Assembly: GCA_002306005.1 (NCBI GenBank) | Contig: DBRO01000045.1 | Location: 1-7,387, forward strand | Source: Ruminococcus sp. UBA1366 | GTDB lineage: Bacteria; Bacillota; Clostridia; Oscillospirales; Ruminococcaceae | Length of the DNA stretch: 7,387 nt | Direction of reading: 5' to 3' | Shown here: positions 5,746-7,387 of the stretch, piece after piece | How the letters are laid out: every line of letters starts with the position of its first letter | Numbering within the stretch: the first letter of the stretch is position 1 | Position numbers and translations under genes: made by a program | Notes under the pieces: model-generated | The model's input: only the letters and a program-made list of their open reading frames with translations | What the model was told of the DNA's origin: nothing | The model's database searches: none

Positions 5746-6430
5746 TGACGACCAAGAACAGCTAGAGTTAATTGGGAATCTCATCCGAAACGCAGAGCAT
5801 GCAGATCAGTTAAATGTCAGTTTCTATGTGAACGGCGGCAAGCTCCTAACTGATATTATACGGAAAACCCAGAAGTTTGATGTTCTGATTCTGGATATCG
5901 AACTGAATGAGGAAAGCGGATTGGCACTGGCAAACAAGGTCCTGGATGAAGCGCCATCCTCGAAAATTATTTTTGTTTCTGCCCATCAGCATTATTTTCA
6001 GGATGTATATTTTATCACGCATACGGCTTTTGTGGCAAAGCCCATCAAGGATGTGTATTTCTATCATGCGCTGGAACGCGCTTGTGCGGAAATTGATGCA
6101 GATCAGCAGGAAACCATTGTGGTTACGAGCAACAGGACCAAGCACGTTTTGCGCGTGCGGGAGTTGGAATACTTAGAGCAGCAGTACAAGCTGCGGGTGG
6201 TAACCTGGCAGGGCGAGGAATATTTCTGTTCGGAAACGCTGGACTCGGCGCTGGGCCGTCTAGAGCAAGGATATCTTCTGCGGATTCATCGCAGCTATGC
6301 GGTAAATATACTGCTGGTGAAAGAGATCGGCGCCGGTGTGGTGAAGATGCGCAGCGGTGCGGAAATTCCCATTGCCAAAGGCGCAAAAAAAGAGCTTTTA
6401 CTGCGGGTTTACGGTAATACATTGCAATAA
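5726..6430 (+). CDS. AgrA-like LytTR-family response regulator
   Basis: A 234-aa cytosolic DNA-binding regulator. The N-terminal receiver domain (about 1-122) has the acidic pocket CDDD (6-9), phospho-acceptor Asp57 in FDVLILDIEL, Ser85 in IIFVSA and the conserved Lys105 in FVAKPI. The C-terminal LytTR domain (about 129-230) has the signature VRELEYLEQQ and LLRIHRSYAVN, and ends with IPIAKGAKKEL. This is the architecture of AgrA/LytR-type regulators, which usually bind imperfect 9-bp direct repeats. Several in-frame starts exist (GTG 5711 and 5714, ATG 5717, 5723, 5726). I chose 5726 because the protein then starts MHVAVCDDD, as this family does, with an SD-like GGTGGTGA (5710-5717) 8 nt upstream; starting at 5711 would add 5 residues. 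It has its own consensus promoter and is followed by a partner-type kinase. The target genes are unknown. Confidence 0.94.
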   Translation: MHVAVCDDDQEQLELIGNLIRNAEHADQLNVSFYVNGGKLLTDIIRKTQKFDVLILDIELNEESGLALANKVLDEAPSSKIIFVSAHQHYFQDVYFITHTAFVAKPIKDVYFYHALERACAEIDADQQETIVVTSNRTKHVLRVRELEYLEQQYKLRVVTWQGEEYFCSETLDSALGRLEQGYLLRIHRSYAVNILLVKEIGAGVVKMRSGAEIPIAKGAKKELLLRVYGNTLQ

Positions 6431-6575
6431 AAATGCTTGCACGAAATTAGGAATATAAAAAGAAATTATCTATCATTTCCTACGAATCTACGATGAAAGT
6501 ACTTGCTATAAACTTTATAAAAGCAAGCGAATTTCTCATCGGGGCTGCGTATGGAAACCAATCGGGGTATGCAAC
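6431..6575 (+). other. Gap between response regulator and kinase
   Basis: AT-rich 145-bp spacer without terminator or convincing promoter, so kinase and regulator are probably co-transcribed. It contains a CTACGA direct repeat (6480-6485 and 6488-6493), an inverted repeat at 6502-6527, a repeated ATCGGGG (6538-6544 and 6561-6567), and a 28-codon ORF described separately. Confidence 0.5.
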
Positions 6576-6579
6576 ATGA
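6493..6579 (+). CDS. Candidate 28-codon small ORF overlapping the kinase start (ATGA)
   Basis: ATG 6493 opens 28 codons ending at TGA 6577-6579, and the kinase ATG is at 6576-6578, so the two share ATGA, a common sign of translational coupling. The peptide starts MKVLAINFIKASEFLIG, which could form a short amphipathic helix, and ends AAYGNQSGYAT. It lies where Agr-type loci sometimes carry a signal-peptide gene, and it has a Ser followed by exactly four residues at its end, which recalls the ring size of lactone autoinducers. Against it: no cysteine, no acidic AgrD-type C-terminal tail, no good SD upstream of 6493, no agrB in view, and third-position GC lower than in neighbouring genes. It may be a coupled leader peptide, a signal precursor or an open frame by chance. 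Confidence 0.3.
   Translation: MKVLAINFIKASEFLIGAAYGNQSGYAT
6502..6527 (+). repeat. Inverted repeat before the kinase gene
   Basis: CTTGC (6502-6506) and GCAAG (6523-6527) flank the internal dyad TATAAA-C-TTTATA (6507-6519), with AAA (6520-6522) unpaired. It could be an operator or a small mRNA hairpin. There is no T-run downstream, so it is not a terminator. Confidence 0.4.
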
Positions 6580-7387
6580 CAATGATTAATCCGGTTACAC
6601 TGGCTTATCAAACAGTGGTGATTTTTACGTCCTGCGGGTATGTGCTGGGGCTGAAAACAAAATGGCGGTATTATATTCTGGGGGCGCTGGTGACGTTTGC
6701 ATTTGGCTGCCTTGGGATTGCCATCGACAATATGATGATACGCTTTCTATCCATGAATATCGGCGTATTTGTTACGCTGATTCTTTGCTGCAAAGGAGAT
6801 ATGTTCTCTAAGGCACTGGCGTGGATTCTGCCGGCGCTGACGACCACGGTTTTTGTGGATATTCCTTTGACGTTTATCATGCGGAACAAATACCAGCAGA
6901 CGCAGGTGACAAATCCGGCGATCTACAGCTTTCTGGATGTGTTTTGGGCCAATTTTGCATTTTTCATCGTCATGATTCCCACCACGATTGTGGCACGGCT
7001 GGTGGTGCAAAAAATCCGTTCGAAGGGACGGGTGTTGTTCTCATTCTTCTATTGCATCCAGCTTACGGTGTTTATCTTGTTTTATTTGCAGATTCAGCAG
7101 ACCATCACGGTAATGAATTTTCGCGCCATGATGAAGCTGTACGCGCCGGTGGTGCTGTATTTCATCGCGCTGGTTTCAACGGTTCTGTTTTTTATTGCTA
7201 TGCAGAAAAACGAATCCTTGGCGGAATACAACCGGCTGCTGCTGCGTTTTCAGCAGGACAGGGAGGATTATTACCACACGCTGACGAGCAATATTGATTC
7301 CATAAAAAAATACCGGCACGATATTGCCAACCATTTGCAGACTGTCCGTGTGCTGATTGAACGCAACGAAATGCAGACGGCAAAGGA
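6576..7387 (+). CDS. AgrC-like membrane sensor histidine kinase, N-terminal part (3' end outside window)
   Basis: The frame is open from ATG 6576 to the right edge: 270 codons, with the C terminus missing. About seven hydrophobic segments are seen (near residues 9-26, 32-52, 55-72, 77-100, 117-143, 153-172 and 188-208), followed by a charged, probably coiled-coil linker (211-245) and the H-box KYRHDIANHLQTV with phospho-acceptor His248. The RHDxxNH form is typical of the HPK10/AgrC-type kinases that pair with LytTR regulators; the GHKL ATPase domain should follow outside the window. This polytopic sensor layout fits detection of a peptide or membrane signal, but the ligand is not shown. The start is weakly supported by GGGG (6564-6567) 8 nt upstream, with ATG 6582 as an alternative; coupling to the upstream 28-codon ORF through ATGA would explain the weak SD. 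It presumably phosphorylates the upstream regulator. Confidence 0.9.
   Translation, partial: MTMINPVTLAYQTVVIFTSCGYVLGLKTKWRYYILGALVTFAFGCLGIAIDNMMIRFLSMNIGVFVTLILCCKGDMFSKALAWILPALTTTVFVDIPLTFIMRNKYQQTQVTNPAIYSFLDVFWANFAFFIVMIPTTIVARLVVQKIRSKGRVLFSFFYCIQLTVFILFYLQIQQTITVMNFRAMMKLYAPVVLYFIALVSTVLFFIAMQKNESLAEYNRLLLRFQQDREDYYHTLTSNIDSIKKYRHDIANHLQTVRVLIERNEMQTAK

Noticed and set aside
6437..6459. Promoter for the kinase from TTGCAC and TATAAA
   Set aside because: The spacer is only 11 bp and no other pair in the gap has a 16-18 bp spacing.
6551..6589. 12-codon ORF starting at ATG 6551 overlapping the kinase start
   Set aside because: Too short, with only GGGG upstream and no coupling overlap as good as that of the 28-codon frame.

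Overview
The window looks like a chromosomal segment of a low-to-mid-GC Firmicute, most likely a Clostridia member of the Oscillospiraceae/Ruminococcaceae type. The reasons are the Shine-Dalgarno-rich starts, consensus sigma-A promoters, the yceD-rpmF and der-plsY-gpsA groupings, a zinc-binding L32, and an Agr/LytTR two-component pair. Genus is not determinable from this sequence. All genes are on the + strand; I see no convincing minus-strand gene, tRNA, rRNA, IS element or CRISPR array.

Layout. (1) 1-821: 3' part of pgi (glucose-6-phosphate isomerase), entering from the left edge. It stops at a TAA but is followed in frame by 12 codons that read like the usual PGI tail. (2) 940-1341: a 133-aa P-loop protein of unknown role. 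(3) 1373-2232: a perfect TTGACA-N17-TATAAT promoter driving yceD (DUF177) and rpmF (L32), closed by an intrinsic terminator/attenuator. (4) 2260-5326: der (ribosome-assembly GTPase), plsY (glycerol-3-phosphate acyltransferase) and gpsA (glycerol-3-phosphate dehydrogenase), ended by a strong, possibly bidirectional terminator at 5464-5501. GpsA makes the substrate that PlsY acylates, so this block joins ribosome biogenesis to the first steps of phospholipid synthesis. No promoter is visible just upstream of der, so read-through past the rpmF terminator may supply it.

(5) 5549-7387: a second perfect consensus promoter starts an Agr-like signalling locus. It has a structured leader of about 140 nt with a strong SD opening a possible 25-codon leader ORF, then an AgrA-like LytTR response regulator, a 145-bp gap, and an AgrC-like membrane histidine kinase cut off by the right edge just after its H-box. 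In the gap an unlisted 28-codon ORF ends in an ATGA overlap with the kinase start. It is a candidate coupled small peptide, though it has no good SD.

Most worth a second look: the 28-codon ORF before the kinase, the leader and orphan SD of the regulator, the in-frame PGI tail after its stop, and the terminator between rpmF and der. Most of the window is otherwise ordinary housekeeping sequence.
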